Origin: Zygnema cylindricum
Taxonomy: Eukaryota; Streptophyta; Zygnematophyceae; Zygnematales; Zygnemataceae
NCBI GenBank assembly: GCA_037447655.1
Contig: JBBHKE010000300.1
Span: forward strand, 1 to 41,381
Direction: 5' to 3'
DNA length: 41,381 nt
Shown here: positions 33,401 to 41,381 of the stretch, in pieces
Layout: every line of letters starts with the position of its first letter
How positions within the stretch are numbered: position 1 is the first letter of the stretch
Made by a program: the position numbers and the translations under genes
Notes under the pieces: generated by a model
Database searches by the model: none
What the model saw: only the letters and a program-made list of their open reading frames with translations
What the model was told of the DNA's origin: nothing

Positions 33401-35882
33401 TCAGCAGAAGTAATTGACGCTCCTTCTCCCCACCCCCCTACTCGACTTGCGTCCCTTCAACGCAGTGCACGTCTCGTTAATGTCGTGGCCATGGATAAGG
33501 TGAAAACTTTTCTTTGTTGTGCTTTCTATTTGAGAGAGTAGCCAGAGTTTGTTGGTTTCACATTGTTCTTCTTGACATATATCTAGTCCAGCAGCTATTC
33601 TAATCTTATTACTGGAAGGTTCTTTTAATCCCTTTTGCTGTGGTTGTTGCTGCTAGTTGCAAACTCTTTTATTGCATGTGTTTGGTTTGTCTCAGAGGTT
33701 AAGGCTTCCTGTCATACTAACAACGTGCCTCAGGCAGCTCCAAATTGCCTGAATTACGCCCCCAAGGGTTTTGCAAGGTTTTCACAAGAAAACTTTCCTC
33801 AAGTAATCCCTAGGAATCAGAGAAAGCCCTGTAAACCCTTAAAAATTAAAAAACATATTTTAAATTTCCAATGATTGTTCTGACTTGATGATTCCCTGTG
33901 CTCATTTGCAGCTTGAAGCCCAACAGCCTTTGGAAGCGCTCTCTCTGCAATTGCTCTGTTTGGCCATCTGGCGTCAAATTCTGGAAGTATGTCATTCATG
34001 GGCTGCGTCAGCAGCTGAAGGCAATAGTCCTCCTCCATTTCGAGAAGTAAGGGGGGGACCCACAGCTATGAGTGTGAGCTTGGGAGTGGGCTATGGCGGT
34101 GGACCTGAAGAGGGAGGAGATCAGGAAGCTGCGGCAGCAGCTGCCTGCGAGATTATGGAGAGAGAGTTCTTATTGGCTGTGGAAAAGGCAGAGGAAGTCG
34201 CACGGCACGTTGGTCCTCGCGGTGAGTCAACTCAAATCATCACAAACGTCAGATGTTGTGACATCCCTCTTCCCTCTCTACCTCTCTCTACCCCCCTTTC
34301 TCTCTCTCTCCCCTCTCTCCTCTCTCTCTCCCCTCTCTCCTCTCCTCCCTCTATCCCTCGCTTCTCTCCTCCTCTCTCTCCCCACTCTCCTCTCTCTATC
34401 CCTCGCTTCTCTCCTCCTCTCTCTCCCCACTCTCCTCTCTCCTCTCTCCTCCCTGACTCCCTCGCTTCTTCTTTCCTCTGTCCCCTCTCTCCTCTCTCCT
34501 CTCTTCTCTCTCTCCTCTCTCTCTCCCCTCTCTCTACCTCTCTCTTTTCTCTCTCTCCGCTCTCCCCTCTCTATATAAATGAGTAAAAACAGCAGAAGAA
34601 TATTAAAGAGGCTTAAGCAAGGTTTTGGTTGCTTAGGCCTATTTCTATGAGCATTGTACAGCTACGTTTCTCACGGCTCCAAATAATCTTGCAATCTATA
34701 GCTTTATTCTGATATATTTCTCTAAATGCTTATATAAAATCTCAATTGTTCAATTTTGGTCTCCATTATTAATTCTTCATTAGATAGATTGTTACAGGAT
34801 TTCTTATTGATAATGATAACTCGCTCTTTCTAAATTACTAAAAGGTCTATTCTCTCAATTTTGATTTTCTCTCAATTTTGATTCTGACTTTGTTTTATAG
34901 CCTAAAGATCTTTCAATCTTTAAGTCATATTTCAACAGTTGTTGAAGAGAATTTTCTGTCCCTATCTTCTCGTTCAACTCTGTTTCAGCAGGAAGTTTCA
35001 TGCTCAACATTAATAGCGTATTATGTTATTTATGTCATCTATTGATTTTCTGTGTTGTTTCTTCATCTCACTTTTTACACATGTCGTAATTTTCTGCTGA
35101 TGGGTTTTGCTCTTTTTTGCCAAAATGCCGCATGTTCTAGTCTTGCTTTGAGGTACAGTTTAGTCTGATTTTTTTGCTAATCAATGTGGCAGTGTATGCA
35201 TTGCAGTATCATGTAGCCTATTCATCAGTCCTTGCTCTAGGTTTAATTAACTATTTTTTAGTTGATGAATCATGTTCGATATTTCTTTTTTGAGGGCTGA
35301 ACTTTGTGTTTACTTTTTATGCAGAGGTTTCCGAAATGCCTGATGCTGTGGAACTCGTTTTCCAATCAGCTCTTGCGGTGGGAAGGGCTTCTGCGGTATG
35401 AACCAATCCTATTACAAGAAGTTGTCTGGGCGTGTCCCTTCTTTTGAACTAGAAATGCTGTGCTTATTTTCTATTATCTTTTTGTTCTTATTCTCGATAA
35501 TCTTTGCATCAGCTCCTCTGGGATTTTATTTATCTACTTTATTATGATGCTCAAATGTAAATAGGAGACCATTCGCTGACCTAAAGCACACTTGTTTTCT
35601 CACTTCCTTACTTGCTCTCGCTGTTTTAATTGAGTGTTGTCAATTATGCAGGTAGAGGAGCTTATGGGAAATGTCAGCAATGCGGCTGTGGGTTATGCAA
35701 AGGCGTCGGCTCTTTTTTTCTTCCTTCTAGTAGAGGCTCCAACCCTGCCTCTGGAGCCCTCCTTTGAGCTCTCCCCCTCGGACCGCTATCGTCTGCGACG
35801 CTACGCCGACTCCGTAATCGCTCGTCAGAATCAGTGCTCCGCTGCCCGGCTCCAATTTTCACAACAAAGGCATGTGCCGTAA
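27259..35882 (+). CDS. ATG1: Autophagy-initiating Ser/Thr kinase ATG1 (14 exons, 804 aa)
   Basis: Exons: 27259-27495, 27777-27894, 28396-28454, 28704-28768, 28990-29083, 29284-29364, 29782-29890, 30575-30629, 31068-31669, 31987-32211, 33342-33499, 33912-34221, 35325-35395, 35652-35882. All are GT/AG and in phase (2415 nt). The N-terminal kinase has IGAGSFAVV (18-26), VAIK (K41), HRDLKPQN (132-139), DFG (155-157) and APE (179-181), all intact. The central linker carries CLPFALDED (329-337) and a [11 protein letters not shown] segment (480-490), which I associate with plant ATG1. A basic Ser/Pro/Arg patch follows. Exons 11-14 encode the helical C-terminal domain ([32 protein letters not shown]) that binds ATG13. 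It acts at the phagophore assembly site under TOR/SnRK1-type control (family knowledge). ULK3-like kinases are less likely given the linker motifs. Confidence 0.93.
29352..29497 (+). repeat. Triple splice-junction echo at the ATG1 exon 6 donor
   Basis: The exon end plus donor GAATCATGTTCAG/GTTTGTTTTTAACTCA (29352-29384) is followed by GAATCATGTTCCG/ATTTTGTTTTTAACTCG (29408-29438) and GAATGATGTTCGG/GTTTTG then TTTTTTAACTCA (29466-29497). Copy 2 has lost the GT. Copy 3 keeps a GT. Confidence 0.85.
32212..33341 (+). other. Longest upstream ATG1 intron (intron 10)
   Basis: 1.13-kb intron with T-rich sequence and short ORFs in both strands. No embedded gene or mobile element recognised. The phase-1 join across it is consistent with both flanking exons. 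Confidence 0.5.
34258..34575 (+). repeat. CTCTCC microsatellite in ATG1 intron 12
   Basis: About 320 bp of CCCTCTCTCCTCTCT-type repeat shortly after the exon 12 donor. It includes 56-bp-scale higher-order units around TATCCCTCGCTTCTCTCCTC. The Ser/Leu/Pro ORFs in it are artefacts. Confidence 0.9.
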
Positions 35883-36410
35883 TCTGTAACTGTACACAGT
35901 TTCAGTATGGATATATTTTTTCATTGCTGGCTTATCAGGGAGGCCACTCCGTGTCTCTCTATCTTTTCCTCTGTCCCTCTCTCTTTCTCGCTCTCACTTG
36001 TCTGACTGACTACAGAGTGAATCAGCATTAGCAATTATTTTGTTTTTACTACCCCTAGGAGTCAGGAGAGGGAGGTACTACAACGGGATGGACGCAGGTA
36101 GGGCTTGGTAGACGGTTAGATAAAAACGGGGATTAGGGAGATTGCCAACATTGGGGTATTTTTTTTACACATCTTGTCGTCTCAAGGAATATTTTTTCTT
36201 TCAATGTTGAATACGGGCATCCCCTGTGGGACTTCATTTAGGAGGATATATATGGTTATGGGTAACTGATGACGGGCTCGGTTTCAACAATTGGCTCAAG
36301 ATTTGACTCGAGATAAAAACTTTTGTAAGTTGGACAAAAACTTTTTTTCCTTCGGATGATTTGATTGGGCGACCTGAATTTAGTTGACCTCCAAACGTTA
36401 GTGTTGATTA
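35883..36410 (+). other. ATG1 3' flank and likely SINE body
   Basis: No coding signal. The part from ~36070 may be the body of the tRNA-headed element at 36411-36480 (minus strand), but I cannot fix its end. Confidence 0.35.
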
Positions 36411-36480
36411 CGGGGCAAATATTTGAACCTGGGACCTTTCACTTAAGCTGCGAACGCACTACCACTGTGCCACCAGCTCG
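36411..36480 (-). mobile_element. tRNA-derived SINE-like head (tRNA pseudogene)
   Basis: The minus strand reads GGTGGCACAGTGGTAGTGCG (A-box-like TGGCNNAGTGG), then TTCGCAGC, GTGAAAGGTCCC and AGGTTCAAAT (B-box-like GGTTCRA), ending GCCCCG. The size and spacing fit a tRNA, but the stems are imperfect. It looks like a Pol III SINE head rather than a working tRNA. Confidence 0.55.
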
Positions 36481-37015
36481 GATGTCACGCTGGTGGGTCC
36501 ATTTTTATATAGGTTTTAGTGTGGTTTACACCACAATTCCGGGTACTCAGGGTTAGGAATGGACGCCCGTATTTCTCTTTGTACTGGTTTGTAGCTATCA
36601 GAAAAGACAAAAGACTATTTGTTGGGCAGGCAGGTCTGTGTTCGGTTCTAGCCTGACCGGTTTTACTTTCAGGGGGGGGGGCGAAGGACAACAGACTTGT
36701 GGCTCAGATTCTATAATAACTTAGAGGTTGGTCTTTAAGCATGTATATATACGCTGGCAAGCTACCGGGCTTCCGTTTGTAAATAAAATAAACGTTGATT
36801 GGTGGAGGATGGGAGACCAAAATGGGGCTGGATTTTGGAATTTTGGGGTGTACTGCTATTGTACCCTTTTTCAATTAAATTGTTGCGCGCTTTTGCCTGA
36901 AATGGGTTTTTTTGGCAAAAGCGGATGGGTTGTGGATTTTGTGCTCGCATTGTCTTCAGATGATGGGTTATAACGATAGGGTAATCGTATGCGCTGTTTT
37001 ATTGCTTTTTTTTGG
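36481..37015. other. Unassigned stretch before the poly(T) field
   Basis: No recognisable gene. A run of nine G occurs near 36673. Confidence 0.35.
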
Positions 37016-37167
37016 CCAGATTAATAGTTTTTTTTTGGCCAGATTAATAGTTTTTTTTTGGCCATATGATTGGTTTTTTTTGGCCATATGATTGGTTTTT
37101 TTTTTGGCCATATGATTGGCTTTTTTTTTGGCCATATGATTGGCTTTTTTTTTGGCCATATGATTGG

Positions 37168-37199
<32 letters not shown>

Positions 37200-37202
37200 T
37201 TT

Positions 37203-37274
<72 letters not shown>

Positions 37275-37390
37275 TTTTTTTTTTTTTTTTTTTTTTTTGT
37301 TTTTTTTTTTTTTTTTTTTTTGGCAATATGATTGTTTTTTTTTTTTGGCTACATTAATGGCTTTTTTTCTTGGCTATACATTAATAGCGT
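37016..37390 (+). repeat. T-tract tandem repeat TTTTTTTGGCCATATGATTGG and ~155-bp poly(T)
   Basis: Two TTTTGGCCAGATTAATAG units, then five units of T-run plus GGCCATATGATTGG (~24 bp), then about 155 bases of nearly pure T, then degraded GGCAATATGATTG and GGCTACATTAATGG units on the far side. Confidence 0.92.
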
Positions 37391-37691
37391 TTTTGGCCAG
37401 TAATCGCAGTAGTTGTAAAGAAAATGTATTTTGTTGACAATATTGGACAATTTTCTCTCAGGGAGACTGTGGACATGAAATGGTTTGTCCATTAGTCCTG
37501 GGGATGTACTACTCCTGGCAAAATGTGTTTTTGATGGTGTACAATTTCTCAGAGATAACTTTTAATGTAAAAATAGTCCTTAGGAAGAGCACAAGTATAA
37601 TGAAATGGTTTGTAATATAAATAATAATAATAATAATAATAAAAAACAGAAATAATCTCAATGGCGCAGACTCGCCTCGGATTCCGTGCTT

Positions 37692-38184
37692 ACGAGAACA
37701 ATGGAGAGGCAATAGTGGGCGAAATTCCTTAATGATCTTTACGAGGATTTTTAGGGTTTTTCGCATAATAATAAGTTGGCAAATGTGTATCACCATTGAT
37801 GTGTATTATGGCGCATACAATTTTTTTATTCTTTTTTGAAAAGCCATAATTTATATTTTCTGTTTTTTTTTTCCTTTTAATAACCGCTAGATTCAATTCA
37901 ATCACGCCAAACCCGTAAATGAATTTGAAATTTTCATTGAAGTTATGGAATGAGAGTTACGAGAACAATGGAGGGGCAATAGTGTGCGAAAATCCTTAAT
38001 GATCTTTACGAGGATTTTTAGGGTTTTTCGCATAATAATAAATTGACAAATGTGTATCACTATTGATGTGTATTATGGCCTATACATTTTTTTTTTTTTC
38101 CTTTTAATAACCGCTAGATTCAATTCAATCACGCACACCCGTAAATGAATTTGAAATTTTCATTGAAGTTATGGAATGAGAGTA
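37692..38184 (+). repeat. Tandem duplication, units of 266 and ~226 bp
   Basis: Copy 1 (37692-37957) and copy 2 (37959-38184) both run from ACGAGAACAATGGAG through CCTTAATGATCTTTACGAGG, GTGTATTATGG and ACCGCTAGATTCAATTCAAT to GTTATGGAATGAGAGT. Copy 2 lacks ~40 bp of T-rich sequence. Confidence 0.9.
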
Positions 38185-38816
38185 GCATCGCTTCCAAATA
38201 TGAGCCTAAAATCTCTTCCCCTTTCTTTTCTAGTTTTAAGGTAAATTACAGTGGCCATCTCTGTTATGAGTACAATGGTTTCTAGTGTAAATGTGAAATT
38301 AAACGCATAATATAAATTTAGTGTAAAGCGATGTGGCAAAATCGTAATCCACCTTTTCAAAGAGTGTTCTCCAAACTCTCGTTTGATTTTCAGTGAAAAA
38401 AAGGTCCCACCGAATTAGTGTTATTGACTCCAATATCCAACTTTATCAGTTGTTGACACTAAAGGTTTCAAAAAACTACACTCATAAAGCCCAGAACAAA
38501 ATCGTTTGGACCTTTTTAAAAAAAAATTCCAAATAAAAGAAAGCAAATTTTACAGGGATAGCCGTTGAAACCACAATCTTGGTAAAACAACTCCTTTCGA
38601 AAAAATTTCAAAGCTCAAGTAGAGATGAGTCTCGCACTTTCTTTTATAATTAAAAAAAAGAAGAAGAAAACGAAAGCGAAAACAAAACGAAAACGAAAAA
38701 AAAAAACAAAAACAAAAACAAAAACAAAAAGAAAAAGAAAAAACAAAAGAAAAACAAACGAAACGAACAACAACAAAAAAAACAAAAAATATATTTCTTT
38801 TTAAAAAAATCTCTTT
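38185..38816. other. MTR4 3' flank
   Basis: No gene seen. It ends in an A-rich (AAAAC)n tract at 38655-38790, which lies just downstream of the MTR4 stop on the minus strand (T-rich there). Confidence 0.5.
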
Positions 38817-41381
38817 TTACAAGTAAAGAGACGCTGCAAAAACGATGTCTCTTTTCATCGACTTTATCCCTTCTTCAAATTTATTTTTCAAATCTTCCTC
38901 TCCTATCGCCCCACAAGCCGTGACAAGCTGTCTCAAAACTTCCTCCAATCTCCTCAATCCTCGAATTAAACTTCCCTCGAAAACTTTATCGGTCAGCTTT
39001 AGAATTTCTCCAAATTTTGCCCCTTGACACCAATAATAAGTCGCTTCCATAATATCGGGACGAAAAGAATTTACGTATTCGTCAACTTCGATAGATAACT
39101 GTTTTTTTTTAAAGAAAAAAAGGAAGAAGAAAAAGAAGTAAGAAGAAAAAAAAAGGAAAAGAAAAAAGGGAAAAAGGAAAAGAAGAAAGAAAAAAGGATA
39201 AGAAAAAGTGTTAATGGTGTTTTGAAGAGTTTTTTTGAGTGTTTTGTCGATTTCGATCGATAACTGTTTAAAAACAAAAAAAAAGGAGAGTAAAGAAAGC
39301 TTGTAATGGTATTTTGCGATTTACAAATTCTTAACTTTGTCTAAAGGCTTTTTTAAGGCCCAGGTTAGGTAATTCTAAGCAATTTTCAGGGTTCTTTTAG
39401 GTTGTTTTTAGGTTTAGGTTTTTTAAGGTTTTGTACTTTGCACTCCTCTCTTTTAGGGTTTATTTGGGGGTTTTGTACCTTGCACTCCTCTTGTACTTTT
39501 CCAACCCGTCTCGCAACGTCTCTCAACTCTCTCAATGGATTCGCCAAAAAATCTTTTAATTTCTGTCCCCCTCCCTCGTTTGTCTTTTCTTGCCATACAA
39601 AACAAGAGACGAGGGCCGCGGCTTGGGAGGAGGAAAGTTCCCGGAAGGTTCCTCCGAAGATAAGCTCCGTCATGACGATCTCGTCAACAGAGGAGAGTTC
39701 ACATGCGACGCGACCTTTCAGTTGAACTACCTCGTCGGAGGAGGCAAAACTGGCAACAAATAATGGGTACAAATGAGGCAAAAGAGGATGAATATATCTT
39801 CATCTAATTCCGTGAAAAGATGATAAAAAAGCGGTACAAATGAGTCAAAATGGGTTGAAAATGGATAGAAAATGGGAAAATGGGTGAGAAGTGAGGGTAG
39901 GGGACGACCTCCAGTTGAACTACTTGGGAAGAGGCAAACCTGAACAAAATTGAGTATGAGGAGTATAAAATGGACAAAAAAGGGGGGAAATAGAATTTAT
40001 CTTATTTTCAATTTTGTAAGAAAATGGTAAAAAAATGGTACAAATGGGTCAAAATGGGAGGAAAATGTGTAGGAAAAGGGTGTCATATTTTGTCGGAAAA
40101 TCCTACCCAAGTCTTCTCAAAACTCGTTTTCTTGCCTTCAACTCGTCTTGAAAAATGAGTCCTCCCTTCACTTTCACTTCTTTTTTCAAAACTTTTAAAG
40201 TCGAAGCCAAATTTTGTTTTTTTTGTAAAGCAATTAGTCTCGGCATGAGAGTCGGAGAAGACACCACGGGATTGGCCGAAAAAATCGATTCGAGCGTTTC
40301 CATTCGTCGAATCGCTTTTCGGTAACTTCCACTCGAAACCTTCAAAGAAAGAAAAAGAAACAAATAGAAGTTGATTAAACAACAAACCGAAATAAACACA
40401 TAAAATACAATAAGATTTTTTATATATTCTTTAGAACATAAAAATAAGAAACGAAAATGAATCAATTTGTAAAGTAAAAAACAAATGATCGTGTTTCAGT
40501 TTTTAGCACATTAATTCTTGCATACTTCCACACTGAAACCTAGACAAAAAAAAGGGCAAATAGAAACAAATATAAATTAAATCGAAATAATTTTGAGATA
40601 ACTTCCACTCGAACCTTTATTTTGAAAGAACAACTCAAAACAAAAGAAAATTGAATAAAAGAAAAAATGAACCGAAATAGATTTTCAATAACCCAAAACG
40701 TATTTAAATTGCAAACTGGAAAACAAATTTGAATTTGAATTGAATAATCTTTTCGATAACTGCCACATATTTAAAAAAAACAGATTAAAAACCCAATTTA
40801 AATCAAACTTTAACACAACAAAAAACACCTATCCTCTTGAAACCAATTTAAAAAAAAAAAAAAAAAAATCAAATCAATTTTTAAAGCATTATTACCCTCT
40901 CCATCTCCCTCTCCTTCTCCCTCTCCTTCTCCCTCTCCCTTTCCTTCTCCCGCTCCTCCCAAAACCCCCCTTCATTTCCTCACCCTTCATGTTCCTCATC
41001 CTGGGGATCGAGCATTTGAATCCCTCTCCCTCCCTCACTTCCTCTCCCTCTCCCCCCTTCTTTCCTTACCTCAATATCTGCCTCGGGATCAAGCATTTGA
41101 ATTCCCTCTCCCTCGCCCTCTCCCCCCAAAAAACTCTTTCATTTCCTTACCTTCATATCCTCCTTGAGATCGGGCATTTTCCTCTTCCTCTCCCTCTCCC
41201 TCTCTCTCTGCTCTGCCTCTGCCTCTCCCTCTCCCACTCTCTTTCCCTCCCTCTTCCTCCTCTCCCTCTCCCATTTCCTTACATCCATATCCTCCTCGGG
41301 ATCGAGCATTTGAATTCCCTCCGGGAATCGAGGGTTTGTCGCTTTCATGGCGGATCTTCTACCCCCACCAAGTCTTTGGGA
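38817..41381 (-). CDS. MTR4: Exosome-associated DExH RNA helicase MTR4, C-terminal part (5' end outside window)
   Basis: Exons on the minus strand: >41381-41283, 40339-40107, 39749-39479, 39098-38817. Phases agree. They give 33 + 78 + 90 + 93 residues, ending in the invariant KRDIVFAASLYL. The family unwinds RNA for the nuclear exosome in rRNA processing and surveillance. Visible parts are the end of the arch/KOW region (NPRFPEGIQMLDPEEDMD), the helical QDELKARKRVLRRLG segment, LKGRVACELSSVDEIVMTEL, LVSCFVWQEK and the DSHCT domain (FEGSLIRGLRRLEEVLRQL, NKFEEGIKSMKRDI). The helicase core lies beyond the right edge. The related plant HEN2 and Ski2 cannot be fully excluded, but RVACELSS and the ending fit MTR4 best. 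Every intron carries copies of adjacent exon borders. Confidence 0.92.
39243..39275 (-). repeat. Acceptor echo upstream of the last MTR4 exon
   Basis: The coding strand reads AAACAG/TTATCGATCGAAATCGAC, against AAACAG/TTATCTATCGAAGTTGAC at the true acceptor (39098). It is ~160 bp upstream, with AG and polypyrimidine tract kept. Confidence 0.8.
39425..39450 (-). repeat. Donor echo after MTR4 exon ending QEECK
   Basis: GAGGAGTGCAAAGTACAAAA repeats the true junction GAGGAGTGCAAG/GTACAAAA (39479), 49 bp further into the intron. Confidence 0.82.
39838..40085 (-). repeat. ~195-bp duplication forming the MTR4 intron before the 39749 exon
   Basis: 39903-39943 echoes the exon start (coding strand TTCAG/GTTTGCCTCTTCC and GTAGTTCAACTGGAGGTC, against CCAG/TTTTGCCTCCTCC and GTAGTTCAACTGAAAGGTC). 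The intron blocks near 39838 and 40039 also match each other. The whole intron is about two copies of one unit that spans the acceptor. Confidence 0.75.
40505..40775 (-). repeat. Three acceptor echoes upstream of the MTR4 40339 exon
   Basis: The true junction is GAAG/GTTTCGAGTGGAAGTTACC. Echoes on the coding strand are CTAG/GTTTCAGTGTGGAAGTATG (40521-40545), AAAG/GTTCGAGTGGAAGTTATC (40597-40625) and TGTGGCAGTTATCGAAAAGA (40749-40770). The first two keep an AG. Confidence 0.8.
40978..41180 (-). repeat. Three donor echoes of the MTR4 exon ending DPEEDMD
   Basis: The true junction is at 41283 (ATGGAT/GTAAGG). Copies end at 41151 (ATGAAG/GTAAGG), 41070 (ATTGAG/GTAAGG) and 40984 (ATGAAGG/GTGAGG). 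Two of them keep ATTCAAATGCT and GATCCC upstream. Spacings are 132, 81 and 86 bp, with purine-rich GGGAGAGG filler between. Confidence 0.85.

Noticed and set aside
34093-34586. Ser/Leu/Pro ORFs extending past ATG1 exon 12
   Set aside because: The donor at 34221 and the in-phase exon at 35325 show this is intron; the ORF follows a CT microsatellite.
36411-36480. Functional tRNA gene
   Set aside because: The acceptor and T stems pair poorly, so it is better described as a tRNA-derived element.
37021-37437. ORFs of poly-Phe or poly-Lys around the T tract
   Set aside because: Pure translation of poly(T)/poly(A) and its 24-bp repeat.

Overview
This is nuclear DNA from an intron-rich eukaryote, most likely in the green (algal/plant) lineage. 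Four genes can be read as multi-exon models with consistent splice phases: an ESF2/ABT1 ribosome-biogenesis factor (minus strand, 168-7022), translation elongation factor 3 (plus, 11909-16570), the autophagy kinase ATG1 (plus, 27259-35882) and the C-terminal part of the exosome helicase MTR4 (minus, 38817-41381, running off the right edge). A fifth, a J-domain protein (minus, 8119-8688), is readable only up to the middle of its J domain. The lineage call rests on plant-like conserved motifs in the ATG1 linker, telo-box (AAACCCTA) elements next to the ESF2 and J-protein starts, and a plant-like J-protein N-terminus. An eEF3 argues for an alga rather than a land plant. I cannot name the species.

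Layout: 1-7.2 kb is ESF2, whose introns are full of degenerate satellites. 7.2-11.9 kb holds the J-protein fragment, two TA-flanked inverted-repeat elements, a perfect GTAC palindrome and the EF3 upstream region. 11.9-16.6 kb is EF3. 16.6-27 kb is a transposon-rich desert with a nested stack of non-autonomous DNA elements. 27-35.9 kb is ATG1. 35.9-38.8 kb holds a tRNA-derived SINE-like head, a long poly(T) tract and a 0.26-kb tandem duplication. 38.8 kb to the end is MTR4.

No operon-like relationship exists. The four main genes are unrelated housekeeping functions: ribosome assembly, translation elongation, autophagy and nuclear RNA surveillance. ESF2 and MTR4 both act in pre-rRNA maturation, but that is probably coincidence.

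The most unusual signal is what I call splice-junction echoes. In ESF2, MTR4 and ATG1 the introns contain diverged tandem copies of the adjacent exon end together with its splice site, sometimes two or three copies in a row and sometimes with the GT or AG kept. This suggests introns that grew by tandem duplication across exon-intron borders. The second notable signal is a superfamily of TA-flanked MITEs sharing the terminal motif CACCGYGAATCGCTATTAG. One copy hosts a foldback element with ~0.5-kb arms and an 8-bp target duplication.
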